Part shown: positions 18,268-27,037 of the stretch, in pieces
Layout: the number at the start of each line of letters is the position of its first letter
Numbering within the stretch: position 1 is the stretch's first letter
Assembly: GCF_024506435.1 (NCBI RefSeq)
Contig: NZ_JANIET010000001.1
Coordinates: forward strand, 1,612,001 to 1,676,000
Reading direction: 5' to 3'
Source of the DNA: Pantoea trifolii
GTDB lineage: Bacteria; Pseudomonadota; Gammaproteobacteria; Enterobacterales; Enterobacteriaceae
DNA: 64,000 nt
Notes under the pieces: generated by a model
What the model saw: only the letters and a program-made list of their open reading frames with translations
Databases searched by the model: none
Told to the model about the DNA's origin: nothing
Program-made: the position numbers and the translations under genes

Positions 18268-19470
18268 CTAGCTGCTGAAAATTGCTGGCGCCACCGAACG
18301 CGGCTGGAACTGCCACCACAGCGCCAAAAGGGTGATCATCCCGACGCTGCTCAGCAGCATCCACGGCAGTTCCGGCAGCGCCCATTGCTGGCCCATATCG
18401 AACATCCAGCCACCACCGGAGTAGCCGATCAAACCGCCAATCGCGAGGCCGAGACGGCTGAAGCCCATGTAGCTACCGCGTGCGCGGGAGCTGGCGAGCG
18501 AAGCGCTGAGCGTTTCACGCGCCGGTTCAGCAATGATCGAGCCGAGATAAAAGATGGCGATCAGTATAAACAGCGACGGCAGCGAGTCGGTCATGCCAAC
18601 CGGCAACAGACTGAACGTCATCAGGAACAAACCGGCCATTAGACGCGTTTCCAGGCGGAAGCGTTTTTCGCTCCAGCGTGCCAGTGGATAAAGCAGGCTT
18701 AATGACAGTAGCGCTTCAATGGCGTACATCCACTTCACCGCAGCAGGCGCACCGGCCACCTGATTCACCATCACCGGTAACATCAACATCACCTGCACGG
18801 CGAGAATGTAGTAACCGGTTAATGTCAGCACATACAGTCGAAAACGCTTATCCTGCCAGACGCGTTGCATCCCTTCACGCATCGCAATGCGTTCTGTTGA
18901 GATACGCCACGCCGGTAACCAAATGGCGTTGAACAGCGCAGCAGCGACGAACACCGCCGCGCCAACCCAGCACACCAGGCGGAAATCCCACGCCAGCAGC
19001 CAGCTACCAATCAGCGCCCCCAGCACCGCACCGGCGCTGTCCTGCATCATCAGCAGGGAGAAGAAGCGGCCGCGATCGCGTGCGCGCACCAGTTTCATCA
19101 CCAGTGCGCTGCGTGGCGGGTCAAACAGCGTGCCGCCAAGACCGGATAGCAAGCAGGCGAACCACAGCAGCCAGGGTTGATGCGCCAGCGCCATGCAGGC
19201 AAAACCCGCCGCACGCATCAGCATGCCGGTGACGATCAGCGGACGCGCACCAAAACGGTCGGCAATCGCACCGCCGAAGATGCCGAATCCCTGCTGGACG
19301 AATTGCCGCAAGCCAAGCGCAATGCCGACCATCAACGCGGCCCAGCCCAGCTGTTCGACAAAATGGATAGAGATGAGAGGAAATACCACAAAAAATCCCA
19401 TCACAACCAGCATGTTATCCACTAAAAGAAATGTTTTACCGAGGCGTCGTGCCCGCGCAACCCGAGACAT
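18268..19470 (-). CDS. mdtH: Multidrug efflux MFS transporter MdtH
   Basis: A 400-residue, 12-helix major facilitator drug/proton antiporter (E. coli MdtH 402), linked in E. coli to fluoroquinolone resistance when overexpressed. Motif A is [14 protein letters not shown] between helices 2 and 3. [21 protein letters not shown] and [19 protein letters not shown] are strongly conserved. A basic N-terminus ([12 protein letters not shown]) lies before helix 1. A perfect palindrome resembling a TetR-family operator lies 32-45 nt upstream of the start. It is divergent from rimJ. Confidence 0.95.
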   Translation of the reverse strand: MSRVARARRLGKTFLLVDNMLVVMGFFVVFPLISIHFVEQLGWAALMVGIALGLRQFVQQGFGIFGGAIADRFGARPLIVTGMLMRAAGFACMALAHQPWLLWFACLLSGLGGTLFDPPRSALVMKLVRARDRGRFFSLLMMQDSAGAVLGALIGSWLLAWDFRLVCWVGAAVFVAAALFNAIWLPAWRISTERIAMREGMQRVWQDKRFRLYVLTLTGYYILAVQVMLMLPVMVNQVAGAPAAVKWMYAIEALLSLSLLYPLARWSEKRFRLETRLMAGLFLMTFSLLPVGMTDSLPSLFILIAIFYLGSIIAEPARETLSASLASSRARGSYMGFSRLGLAIGGLIGYSGGGWMFDMGQQWALPELPWMLLSSVGMITLLALWWQFQPRSVAPAIFSS

Positions 19471-19501
19471 GCTAATTCCTGAGCAAGTGAGAGGAGATAA
19501 G

Positions 19502-19515
19502 AGACCAATTGGTCT
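19502..19515. promoter_or_regulatory. TetR-family-type operator palindrome before mdtH
   Basis: AGACCAATTGGTCT is a perfect 14-bp palindrome, and the flanking A gives the half site GGTCTA. The form (T)AGACC-N4-GGTCT(A) matches that described for NemR boxes. It lies in the short 5' region of mdtH, where a bound repressor would block transcription. The regulator is not encoded nearby. Confidence 0.6.
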
Positions 19516-19715
19516 ATTTTCCGCCTGCTCAAAGGCGAAAAACAGCTTTCTCAGGATGATATTTTTTCATCGAATCCGCAGAAATATTAATCCTCAATCA
19601 GGATGAATCCGGAGGAACGCGTTCAAGGGTTTTACCGCAAGCGGGGTGACGGTTATAGTGAGCAGTATCGCCGCTGGCGTACATCTTTCTTAAGTTATGG
19701 ATTTCAGGAGTCATG

Positions 19716-20309
19716 ATGTTTGGCTATCGTTCTGCTGGCCCACGCGTGCGCCTCACAACCGATCGCTTAGTGGTGCGTTTAGTACATGAACGCGATGCCT
19801 GGCGATTAGCGGATTATTACGCTGAAAATCGTGCGTTTCTTAAGCCGTGGGAACCGGTGCGCGACGAGAGCCACTGTTATCCTTCAGGTTGGCAAGCACG
19901 CCTCGGGCTGATCGCTGACATGCATAAACAGGGCTCAGCCTACTATTTTGTGTTGATGGACCCGGAAGAGACCGAAGTGCGGGGTGTAGCCAACTACAGC
20001 AACGTGCTGCGCGGCTCGTTTCACGCCTGCTATCTCGGCTATTCGCTGGGCGAGAAGTGGCAAGGTCAGGGATTGATGTTTGAAGCGCTCACCACCACCC
20101 TTCGCTATATGCAACGTCAGCAACGCATTCACCGCATCATGGCAAACTACATGCCGCACAATCAGCGCAGTGGCGATCTGCTGGCGCGCCTCGGATTTGA
20201 AAAAGAGGGCTACGCCAAAGATTATTTATTGATTGATGGACGCTGGCAGGACCATGTCCTGACTGCGCTGACCTACCGGGAGTGGACCCCGGATCGCCGT
20301 GGACAATAA
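19716..20309 (+). CDS. rimJ: Ribosomal protein uS5 N-acetyltransferase RimJ
   Basis: RimJ is a GNAT acetyltransferase that acetylates the N-terminal alanine of ribosomal protein S5; in E. coli it also has a role in 30S assembly. The protein has 197 residues with the acetyl-CoA motif [15 protein letters not shown] and the C-terminal [27 protein letters not shown]. The second of two adjacent ATGs (19716) is preferred because CAGGAG lies 5 nt upstream. It leads a run with yceH and mviM. Confidence 0.95.
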   Translation: MFGYRSAGPRVRLTTDRLVVRLVHERDAWRLADYYAENRAFLKPWEPVRDESHCYPSGWQARLGLIADMHKQGSAYYFVLMDPEETEVRGVANYSNVLRGSFHACYLGYSLGEKWQGQGLMFEALTTTLRYMQRQQRIHRIMANYMPHNQRSGDLLARLGFEKEGYAKDYLLIDGRWQDHVLTALTYREWTPDRRGQ

Positions 20310-20325
20310 AAAAGGATTATCCCCA

Positions 20326-20967
20326 ATGAAAATGGCCTTATCCGCGCAGGCGCTGCGCGTAATTGGATGCCTGCTGGAGAAGCAGGTCACCACGCCAGAT
20401 CAATATCCGCTCTCCCTTAATGGCGTTGTCACAGCCTGTAATCAGAAATCCAACCGCGAACCGGTGCTGAATCTCAGCGAGATGGAGGTGCAAACGCAGC
20501 TCGATGAGCTGGTGAAAAAGCATCTGGTGACCTCCAATAACGGCTTCGGCCAGCGCGTCAGCAAGTATGAACAGCGTTTCTGTAATTCCGCGTTCGGCAA
20601 CTTGCAACTGAACAGCGCTGAAGTCGCGGTGTTGACACTGTTGTTCCTGCGCGGCGCTCAGACGCCTGGCGAGCTGCGTACCCGTAGCGGTCGTCTGCAC
20701 GAATTCAGTGATATGAATGAAGTCGAGCAGACGCTTAACGGCTTGACCACGCGCGATGATGGTCCAATGGTGGTGCGTCTGGCGCGCGAACCGGGTAAAC
20801 GTGAAAGCCGCTATATGCATCTGTTTGGCGGCGAAGTGGCGGAAGACGCGGCCAGCACAGAAACCACGAGCGACAATGACGATTTAATCGCGCGTGTTGC
20901 GCAACTTGAAGAAACGGTTGCTCAGTTGCAGTCGCAACTGCAACAGCTGCTGCAAAAGGATCTCTGA
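20326..20967 (+). CDS. yceH: YceH family protein (DUF480 / UPF0502)
   Basis: A 213-residue cytoplasmic protein (E. coli YceH 215). The family consists of two tandem winged-helix domains, visible here as [37 protein letters not shown] and [22 protein letters not shown]. The C-terminal 30 residues ([23 protein letters not shown]) form a coiled coil. The function is unknown. The start at 20326 is used since upstream codons are not conserved. It lies 16 nt after rimJ and 1 nt before mviM. Confidence 0.9.
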   Translation: MKMALSAQALRVIGCLLEKQVTTPDQYPLSLNGVVTACNQKSNREPVLNLSEMEVQTQLDELVKKHLVTSNNGFGQRVSKYEQRFCNSAFGNLQLNSAEVAVLTLLFLRGAQTPGELRTRSGRLHEFSDMNEVEQTLNGLTTRDDGPMVVRLAREPGKRESRYMHLFGGEVAEDAASTETTSDNDDLIARVAQLEETVAQLQSQLQQLLQKDL

Positions 20968-20968
20968 T

Positions 20969-21889
20969 ATGACGCTGCGTATTGGCATTGTCGGTTTAGG
21001 CGGTATCGCGCAGAAAGCGTGGCTGCCGGTGTTATCGCAGGCCAGCGGCTGGCAATTGGCTGGCGCGTTCTCGCCCAATCAGGCCAAGGCACAACCGATT
21101 TGCGATAGCTATCGCATCCCCTATTTTGGTCAGCTGGATGCGCTGGCCGCAGCCAGCGATGCGGTGTTTGTTCACAGCAGCACCGCCAGCCATTACGAAG
21201 TGGTCAAAGCGCTGTTGCTGGCGGGCAAAGATGTGTGCGTCGATAAACCGTTAGCCGAAACGCTGCAACAGGCTGAAGCACTGGTTACGCTGGCGGACAA
21301 GCATAAGCGCAAGCTGATGGTGGCATTTAATCGCCGTTTTGCGCCGCGCTATCAGCAGCTAAAAAATGACATGCCTCGCGCGGCCTCGCTGCGCATTGAG
21401 AAGCATCGCGCGGATAGCGTTGGCCCGCACGATCTGCGTTTTACCCTGCTGGATGATTATCTGCACGTAGTGGATACCGCGCTGTGGCTGGCGGGCGGCA
21501 GCCTGACGCGCGAGCTGGGGCATATCGAGACCAATGACGATGGCGCGATGCTGTACGCCGAACACCATTTCACCGCCGGTTCGCTGCAAATTACCACCAG
21601 CATGCATCGCCGCGCCGGCACGCAACGCGAAGTGGTCAGCGCCATCTGCAACGGTGATTACATCGAAATTAACGAGATGCGCGACTGGCAGCAGGAAAAC
21701 CGCAGCGGCATCGTGCGTGATGTGCCGCCCGCGTGGCAAAGCCATCTTACCCAGCGCGGTTTCAGCGGCGCAGCGCACCATTTCATTCAGTGTGTTGAAA
21801 ATCAGACGATGCCTGAAACCAGTGGCGAACAGGCGCTGGCGGCGCAGCGTCTGGTGGAAAAGTTGTGGCGCGATGCCGAACGTGAATAA
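20969..21889 (+). CDS. mviM: Gfo/Idh/MocA family oxidoreductase MviM
   Basis: A 306-residue NAD(P)-dependent oxidoreductase-like protein (E. coli MviM 307). The N-terminal Rossmann fold has GIVGLGGIAQKAWLPVL, and the family EKP-type motif is DKPLAET at about residue 93. The C-terminal alpha/beta domain includes LLDDYLHVVDTALWLAGG with the conserved D/H pair. Substrate and physiological role are not established. The ATG at 20969 follows AAAGGA and starts 1 nt after the yceH stop. Confidence 0.92.
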   Translation: MTLRIGIVGLGGIAQKAWLPVLSQASGWQLAGAFSPNQAKAQPICDSYRIPYFGQLDALAAASDAVFVHSSTASHYEVVKALLLAGKDVCVDKPLAETLQQAEALVTLADKHKRKLMVAFNRRFAPRYQQLKNDMPRAASLRIEKHRADSVGPHDLRFTLLDDYLHVVDTALWLAGGSLTRELGHIETNDDGAMLYAEHHFTAGSLQITTSMHRRAGTQREVVSAICNGDYIEINEMRDWQQENRSGIVRDVPPAWQSHLTQRGFSGAAHHFIQCVENQTMPETSGEQALAAQRLVEKLWRDAERE

Positions 21890-21942
21890 TCCCTTGTAAC
21901 ACTCAATGCTGGTCATTTCCCGCCGTGTCAGTAGACTATCGC

Positions 21943-21962
21943 CGGACATCAAGGGATGTCCG
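21943..21962. other. Hairpin in the mviM-murJ gap
   Basis: A perfect 8-bp stem CGGACATC / GATGTCCG with AAGG loop, about 50 nt upstream of the murJ ATG. No U-tract follows, so it is not an obvious terminator and may lie in the murJ leader. Confidence 0.55.
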
Positions 21963-22010
21963 CGCTAAGTCGCTCATTTCTCCGACACTTTTCAGGATGC
22001 GCCACTCAAA

Positions 22011-23549
22011 ATGAATTTGTTGAAATCGCTGGCTGCGGTCAGTTCGATGACCTTGTTTTCCCGCGTGCTGGGCTTTGCCCGCGATGCCATTGTGGCGCGC
22101 GTTTTCGGTGCGGGGATGGCAACCGATGCCTTCTTTGTTGCCTTCAAACTGCCCAACCTGCTGCGCCGTATTTTTGCCGAAGGCGCGTTTTCTCAGGCGT
22201 TCGTACCGATCCTGGCGGAATATAAAAGTAAGCAGGGCGAAGATGCTACGCGCGTGTTTGTGGCCTACGTTTCCGGTTTATTGACGCTGGTGCTGGCGGT
22301 GGTGACTGTGTTGGGGATGATCGCTGCGCCCTGGGTGATTGTGGTGACGGCGCCAGGTTTTGCCGATACCGCCGATAAATTCGCCTTAACCAGCGCGCTG
22401 CTACGCGTCACCTTTCCTTATATTCTGCTGATTTCGCTGGCCTCGCTGGCGGGCGCCATCCTCAATACCTGGAACCGTTTTTCCGTGCCGGCGTTTGCGC
22501 CAACGCTGCTGAACATCAGCATGATTGGTTTTGCCGTCTTCGCTGCGCCGCATTTTAATCCTCCGGTGATGGCGCTGGCGTGGGCCGTGGTGGTGGGCGG
22601 CGTGTTGCAGCTGTGCTATCAGCTGCCGCATCTGAAGAAAATTGGCATGCTGGTTCTGCCACGCCTGAATCTGCGCGATGCGGGCGTGTGGCGCGTAATG
22701 CGTCAAATGGGACCGGCGATTCTTGGCGTGTCGGTCAGTCAAATTTCACTGATCATCAACACCATCTTCGCCTCCTTTTTAGTTTCCGGTTCTGTTTCAT
22801 GGATGTACTACGCCGATCGTCTGATGGAGTTTCCATCCGGCGTACTGGGCGTGGCGCTGGGCACCATTTTGCTGCCCTCGCTGGCGAAGAGTTTTGCCAG
22901 TGGTAATCAGGAAGAGTATTCACGGTTGATGGATTGGGGCCTGCGTCTCTGCTTCCTGCTGGCGTTGCCGAGCGCGGTAGCGCTGGGGATCTTGTCCGGA
23001 CCGCTGACGGTCGCGCTGTTCCAGTACGGGAAATTCACCGCCTTTGATGCCTTGATGACGCAACGCGCGCTGATTGCCTATTCAGTGGGTTTGATGGGGC
23101 TGATTGTGGTGAAAGTGCTGGCACCCGGCTTCTATTCTCGTCAGGACATCAAAACGCCGGTGAAAATTGCCATCGTGACGCTGATGGTGACGCAATTGAT
23201 GAACCTGGCATTTATTGGCCCGCTCAAACACGCCGGTTTGTCGCTGTCGATCGGTTTAGCCGCTTGCCTGAATGCCGCGCTGTTGTACTGGCAACTGCGT
23301 AAGCAGGATATCTTCCAGCCGCAGCCTGGCTGGTTCAGTTTCCTGACCCGTTTGCTGATTGCGGTATGTGTGATGGCCGCAGCATTGCTGGGCGTTCTGC
23401 AGGTCATGCCAGCATGGGAAGAGGGGCAGATGTGGTGGCGCCTGATTCGCCTGGCGGCAGTCTGCGCCATCGGCGGCGGCGCATACTTTGTGATGCTCGG
23501 TCTGCTCGGCTTCCGCCCGCGCGACTTCGCACGCCGCACTCTGGCGTAA
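22011..23549 (+). CDS. murJ: Lipid II flippase MurJ
   Basis: MurJ (MviN) is the essential MOP-superfamily flippase that moves lipid II across the inner membrane for peptidoglycan synthesis. The 512 residues (E. coli 511) form 14 predicted helices. The N-terminus [33 protein letters not shown] carries the arginines that line the central cavity. [27 protein letters not shown] and [12 protein letters not shown] are highly conserved. The SD (CAGGA) is distant from the ATG, suggesting modest translation. It is convergent with flgN across a structured repeat. Confidence 0.97.
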   Translation: MNLLKSLAAVSSMTLFSRVLGFARDAIVARVFGAGMATDAFFVAFKLPNLLRRIFAEGAFSQAFVPILAEYKSKQGEDATRVFVAYVSGLLTLVLAVVTVLGMIAAPWVIVVTAPGFADTADKFALTSALLRVTFPYILLISLASLAGAILNTWNRFSVPAFAPTLLNISMIGFAVFAAPHFNPPVMALAWAVVVGGVLQLCYQLPHLKKIGMLVLPRLNLRDAGVWRVMRQMGPAILGVSVSQISLIINTIFASFLVSGSVSWMYYADRLMEFPSGVLGVALGTILLPSLAKSFASGNQEEYSRLMDWGLRLCFLLALPSAVALGILSGPLTVALFQYGKFTAFDALMTQRALIAYSVGLMGLIVVKVLAPGFYSRQDIKTPVKIAIVTLMVTQLMNLAFIGPLKHAGLSLSIGLAACLNAALLYWQLRKQDIFQPQPGWFSFLTRLLIAVCVMAAALLGVLQVMPAWEEGQMWWRLIRLAAVCAIGGGAYFVMLGLLGFRPRDFARRTLA

Positions 23550-23846
23550 AAAACCTGCTCCCACGCAAACGGAAGCTTGTTTTGGTCCGGCGGTCCTCGC
23601 GCCGCTTCGCGGTTCCTTCACTTCGTACGTCAGCCTGACGGACCGGCTCAGACGGGACTTCCTTGTCCCGGCTGAGCCTTTCGCCCGCGTCCTGCGGGCA
23701 AATCCTGGCTTCCTTTCTTCGTTCAGCGCTGCGGATGCCTGCCCAAAACAAGCTCCCGCCTGCTGTTTATCTCTTGTGCGCTATGCTTAAAACCAAAGAA
23801 AAAAGGCCGCCGTCCCGAAAGATAGCAGCCTCTTCAAACCCACTTT
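23550..23846. repeat. Structured intergenic repeat between murJ and flgN
   Basis: Outer arms AGCTTGTTTTGG (23574-23585) and CCAAAACAAGCT (23743-23754) enclose several hairpins. GGTCCG/CGGACC (23584-23589 with 23639-23644) encloses CCGC-TTC-GCGG and CGTCAG-C-CTGACG. Next are GGCTCAG..CGGGAC / GTCCCG..CTGAGCC and CCCGC / GCGGG. The result is a branched, cloverleaf-like fold of about 180 nt with no credible frame. Beyond it, AAAAAAGGC near 23801 may begin the flgN terminator. It resembles a non-autonomous dispersed repeat, but its copy number cannot be judged here. Confidence 0.65.
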
Positions 23847-24278
23847 TTACCCTTTACGGCTCAGCGTCGCCTGACCTTTGCCCAAACCATCCGGCCCGTA
23901 AAATGCCTGCGTTTGATGCGGTCGCAACACCGCCAATGCTTCATTGGTGAAGCCAATCTGATGCTGCAACAAAATCCCGTTATGCGTATTGGCATCGCGC
24001 AAGCGGCGCGTGTGCTGTTGAATACGCGCCCAGCGGTTTTCGCGATCGCTGTGATCACCATAGGGCGCCTGCGTACCAAGGGATTTCTCGGTGGTGCGGC
24101 GCATCTCGTCCAGATAATTCAACGTGGTCAGCAGCGCGCTTTTATCTTCAGAAATACGCTGCAGCATGTTGCCATTAACCTGGCCGGCAGAAAGTTGCTG
24201 TTGTTCTTCATCCATTACCACCGCAAGGGATGTCAGCACGTCCTGCATTTTGTCTAAGGTGATCAGCAGATTGTCCAT
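23847..24278 (-). CDS. flgN: Flagella synthesis chaperone FlgN
   Basis: FlgN is the cytoplasmic export chaperone for the hook-filament junction proteins FlgK and FlgL and also stimulates flgM translation in Salmonella. The 143 residues (E. coli 138) are mainly helical, starting MDNLLITLDKMQDVLTSLAVVMDEEQ. The C-terminal part, THNGILLQHQIGFTNEALAVL, forms the amphipathic substrate-binding helix. It starts 5 nt after the flgM stop. Confidence 0.93.
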   Translation of the reverse strand: MDNLLITLDKMQDVLTSLAVVMDEEQQQLSAGQVNGNMLQRISEDKSALLTTLNYLDEMRRTTEKSLGTQAPYGDHSDRENRWARIQQHTRRLRDANTHNGILLQHQIGFTNEALAVLRPHQTQAFYGPDGLGKGQATLSRKG

Positions 24279-24283
24279 TGGGA

Positions 24284-24589
24284 TTAGTTACCCTCTAAAT
24301 ACGCCTTGGTATCGGCGATCAGCGCGTCGGCGATCTTACCGGTATCCATTTTCAATTCGCCATTACGAATGGCCGTCTTCAGCTGCTCAACGCGCGCTGT
24401 GTTAATGTCTTTGCTGCCAGGCTGCATCAGTTGCGCCTGCGCGCTACTCAACTTCACTTCTGCACCGCTTTCGCTGGTGGTGCTGGCTGCTGGCGTGGCG
24501 CTCTGACGCACTTTGCTGCTGTTATCGTTGGTATCGCGTGTTTGAACAGTGCTAACCGGATTCGTAGGCTGCGTTCTGTCGATGCTCAT
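24284..24589 (-). CDS. flgM: Anti-sigma-28 factor FlgM
   Basis: FlgM binds sigma-28 (FliA) and holds late flagellar promoters off until it is exported through the finished hook. The 101 residues (E. coli 97) are low-complexity at the N-terminus ([20 protein letters not shown]), as expected for an intrinsically disordered exported protein. The C-terminal sigma-binding helices are [11 protein letters not shown] and [38 protein letters not shown] precedes the ATG. It has its own sigma-28 promoter as well as readthrough from flgA. Confidence 0.95.
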   Translation of the reverse strand: MSIDRTQPTNPVSTVQTRDTNDNSSKVRQSATPAASTTSESGAEVKLSSAQAQLMQPGSKDINTARVEQLKTAIRNGELKMDTGKIADALIADTKAYLEGN

Positions 24590-24607
24590 GGTAAGGCTCC
24601 TGTAAGG

Positions 24608-24630
24608 TCAGTTGGGGGTCAGCCAACTGA
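24608..24630 (-). other. Hairpin in the flgM leader
   Basis: An 8-bp stem TCAGTTGG / CCAACTGA lies 19-41 nt upstream of the flgM ATG, just before its Shine-Dalgarno and downstream of the sigma-28 promoter. It is therefore part of the flgM 5' untranslated region. No U-tract is present. Confidence 0.6.
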
Positions 24631-24662
24631 GTCAGCATAGGGTAATGTCTTTGTTGATATCT

Positions 24663-24689
24663 CTATCGGCAGAAAAACAGGGTTCTTTA
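24663..24689 (-). promoter_or_regulatory. Sigma-28 (FliA) promoter of flgMN
   Basis: On the minus strand TAAAGAAC - 11 nt - GCCGATAG, against the consensus TAAAGTTT-N11-GCCGATAA. Spacing is exact. It lies 74-100 nt upstream of flgM, so class 3 expression of flgM is expected. Confidence 0.9.
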
Positions 24690-24694
24690 ACGCT

Positions 24695-25354
24695 TTATAG
24701 CGATATCAGAATATTCCCATCCGCGTCGACGCGACCACTGACAACCTGACCATTTCCCATCCTCACGCGCACCATTTGTGCCGCGCTGGCGTTGTTCAGC
24801 GCACGTCCTTCGCTGCTGGCATTAAACCCGTTTCCACTGGCGACTACCATCACATTTTGACCGGCTTTCACGCGCCACGGCTGGCGCACCATGGTGGCAG
24901 TCACCGGCTGTCCTGGCGGGATATCGCGCAGCGCGACGGCATCGATGACGCCGCTGCTATCCATCAAGGCGCGCGCCGGCAGTTCATCCAGCCGCCCGGT
25001 TTCAAGACGCACATCAGATGGGCTGAGATTGCTGCCGCGTGCCACCTGGCGACTCGCCACCAGATATTGTCCGGTGACCTGTACCTGCACCTGCAGGAAA
25101 CGACGGTTTTGATCGCAGTTAGCGGCGATGCTGATGTTGCCCCACTGACGGCTATTACCCGGCAGCTGCAGTTCAGGGGTTTCGCAGTTTGGCCACTGCG
25201 CCTGCGGTGTACGCACCACCACCGTCATGCCTGCGGCATGTTGTGGGTCGCGTGCCTTAAAAAATTGGGTCAACTGCGCGGTAAGGTCCGCGGCAGAACT
25301 GGGGAGCGCCAGTGCCAGCAACAATGTGACTAGCAAGGTGGAATATCTGCGCAT
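24695..25354 (-). CDS. flgA: Flagellar P-ring assembly protein FlgA
   Basis: FlgA is a periplasmic chaperone that helps FlgI assemble into the P ring. The 219 residues equal the E. coli length. A signal peptide (LLVTLLLALALPSSAA) is followed by the SAF domain, seen in VASRQVARGSNLSPSDVRLETGRL and DAVALRDIPPGQPVTATMVRQPW. The C-terminal VSGRVDADGNILISL is conserved. It is divergent from flgB across an FlhDC site and precedes flgM and flgN. Confidence 0.95.
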   Translation of the reverse strand: MRRYSTLLVTLLLALALPSSAADLTAQLTQFFKARDPQHAAGMTVVVRTPQAQWPNCETPELQLPGNSRQWGNISIAANCDQNRRFLQVQVQVTGQYLVASRQVARGSNLSPSDVRLETGRLDELPARALMDSSGVIDAVALRDIPPGQPVTATMVRQPWRVKAGQNVMVVASGNGFNASSEGRALNNASAAQMVRVRMGNGQVVSGRVDADGNILISL

Positions 25355-25407
25355 AACGCCTCCTGACGAGAAGATGGCAGTGAGTCTACGCCTCGCGCAA
25401 AAAAACC

Positions 25408-25450
25408 AATGTCAAAAATAGCCGTCATTTTTGCTGCTATTCAGACGATC
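25408..25450. promoter_or_regulatory. FlhDC binding site between flgA and flgB
   Basis: Two inverted 16-nt half sites, AATGTCAAAAATAGCC and TGCTATTCAGACGATC, are separated by 11 nt. They fit the FlhD4C2 consensus AATGGCAGAAATAGCG and its inverse. The site lies in the 153-bp divergent region and is inferred to activate flgAMN and flgBCDEFGHIJ as class 2 operons. Confidence 0.85.
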
Positions 25451-25507
25451 ACCCTTGCATTTGTCCCCTTAAGCTGTCAGCTCGAAATTCTCATTCGCGG
25501 AGGAAGC

Positions 25508-25921
25508 ATGCTCGACAAACTCGATGCCGCGCTGCGATTTGGTACTGAAGCGTTAAACCTGCGAGCTCAGCGTCAGGAAATTCTGGCGTCAAACATTGCC
25601 AACGCCGATACCCCGGGCTACCAGGCGCGGGATATCGACTTTGCCAGCCAACTGAGCAAGGTGATGCAAAACGGTCGCGCCCAAGGCAGCAGTCTGGCGC
25701 TGAATGTGACGTCCTCACGCCACATTGAAGCGCAAACCAACTCTCAGCCGTCACTGGATCTGCTGTACCGCATTCCCGATCAACCCGCCGCGGATGGCAA
25801 CACCGTGGATATGGATCGCGAACGTACACAGTTTGCTGATAACAGCCTGAAATACCAAACCGATCTCACCCTCATCAGTAGCCAGATTAAAGGCATGATG
25901 AGCGTTCTGCAGGGGCAATAA
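25508..25921 (+). CDS. flgB: Flagellar basal body rod protein FlgB
   Basis: FlgB is the proximal rod subunit that contacts the MS ring and export gate. The 137 residues begin [23 protein letters not shown] and contain the axial-protein motif [17 protein letters not shown]. The C-terminal [20 protein letters not shown] forms the second helix of the coiled-coil rod domain. The ATG at 25508 follows GCGGAGGAAGC; a 33-codon upstream frame overlaps the FlhDC region and is not coding. It is the first gene of flgBCDEFGHIJ. Confidence 0.97.
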   Translation: MLDKLDAALRFGTEALNLRAQRQEILASNIANADTPGYQARDIDFASQLSKVMQNGRAQGSSLALNVTSSRHIEAQTNSQPSLDLLYRIPDQPAADGNTVDMDRERTQFADNSLKYQTDLTLISSQIKGMMSVLQGQ

Positions 25922-25923
25922 GC

Positions 25924-26328
25924 ATGGCATTGCTGAATATCTTTGATATCGCAGGTTCTGCGATGACAGCGCAATCACAGCGCCTCAACGTCAGCGCCAG
26001 TAACCTGGCCAACGCCGACAGCGTTACTGGCCCAGATGGCCAGCCTTACGTGGCAAAGCAGGTGATTTTCCAGACCGACGCCGCACAAGGTGCAGCCACC
26101 GGCGGCGTTAAGGTCGCAGGCGTGGTGAACGATCCTACTCCGGCAAAACTGGTGTACGACCCGGGTAATCCGCTGGCGGATCAGAAGGGCTACGTCAAGA
26201 TGCCGAACGTTGATGTTGTGTCCGAAACCGTTAACACCATGTCCGCGTCGCGCAGCTACCAGGCCAACGTTGAAGTGCTGAACACGGTGAAGTCAATGAT
26301 GATGAAAACTCTCACCATCGGTCAGTAA
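25924..26328 (+). CDS. flgC: Flagellar basal body rod protein FlgC
   Basis: The second proximal rod subunit, 134 residues, the same as E. coli. It carries the axial motif [23 protein letters not shown] and the C-terminal helix [26 protein letters not shown]. It starts 2 nt after the flgB stop, so translation is probably coupled. Confidence 0.97.
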   Translation: MALLNIFDIAGSAMTAQSQRLNVSASNLANADSVTGPDGQPYVAKQVIFQTDAAQGAATGGVKVAGVVNDPTPAKLVYDPGNPLADQKGYVKMPNVDVVSETVNTMSASRSYQANVEVLNTVKSMMMKTLTIGQ

Positions 26329-26340
26329 CGGAGAACGAAT

Positions 26341-27012
26341 ATGAGCGTAGCAGTAGGCATTAAAGACAGTCTGGACCCAACGGTACTGACCTCCAGCAGC
26401 GCCTCGAGCGGTAACTCTTCCGCCGACCTGCAGAATCAGTTCCTTAACATGCTAGTGGCGCAGCTGAAAAACCAGGATCCCACCAATCCTATGGATAACA
26501 GCCAGCTCACCACCCAGTTGGCACAGATAAACACCCTTAGCGGTATCGAAAAGCTGAATACCACACTGGGATCCATCTCCGGCCAGATCACGACCAGCCA
26601 GTCGCTGCAGAGTTCAACGCTGATTGGTCACGGTGTCATGGTCAAGGGATCGCAGGTACTGGTGGGCAGCGGAACCACGACGCCATTTGGTGTTGAGCTG
26701 GCGACCGCGTCGACTGCCACAAGTGTCACCATTAAAGACAGTAATGGCGCCACGGTCCGCACCATCGATCTCGGCAAACTGAGCTCTGGCGTTCACACCT
26801 TCTCGTGGGACGGCAAACTGGATGACGGTTCTACTGCCGCGGATGGCAAATATTCTGTCTCACTGGCCGCCAGCAATGGCAGCACGCAACTGGTGGCGCA
26901 GCCGCTGAATTATGCCTATGTCAATGGCGTCAGCACCACTGATGGCACTACAAAACTGGATCTCGGCACCATGGGCTCCGCGACCCTCGATGAAATTCGT
27001 CAGATTCTCTGA
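26341..27012 (+). CDS. flgD: Flagellar hook assembly (cap) protein FlgD
   Basis: FlgD forms the scaffold cap on the growing hook. It has 223 residues (E. coli 231). The conserved export and assembly region is QNQFLNMLVAQLKNQDPTNPMDNSQLTTQLAQINTLSGIEKLN, where the C-terminal part carries a FlgD Ig-like and tudor-like fold (DSNGATVRTIDLGKLSSGVHTFSWDGK). Confidence 0.96.
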   Translation: MSVAVGIKDSLDPTVLTSSSASSGNSSADLQNQFLNMLVAQLKNQDPTNPMDNSQLTTQLAQINTLSGIEKLNTTLGSISGQITTSQSLQSSTLIGHGVMVKGSQVLVGSGTTTPFGVELATASTATSVTIKDSNGATVRTIDLGKLSSGVHTFSWDGKLDDGSTAADGKYSVSLAASNGSTQLVAQPLNYAYVNGVSTTDGTTKLDLGTMGSATLDEIRQIL

Positions 27013-27037
27013 TTAACCTTTTTGCAGGAGAGATTAC

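Noticed and set aside
23563..23751. Overlapping frames on both strands in the murJ-flgN gap
   Set aside because: They run through nested inverted repeats, lack ribosome binding sites and resemble no protein.
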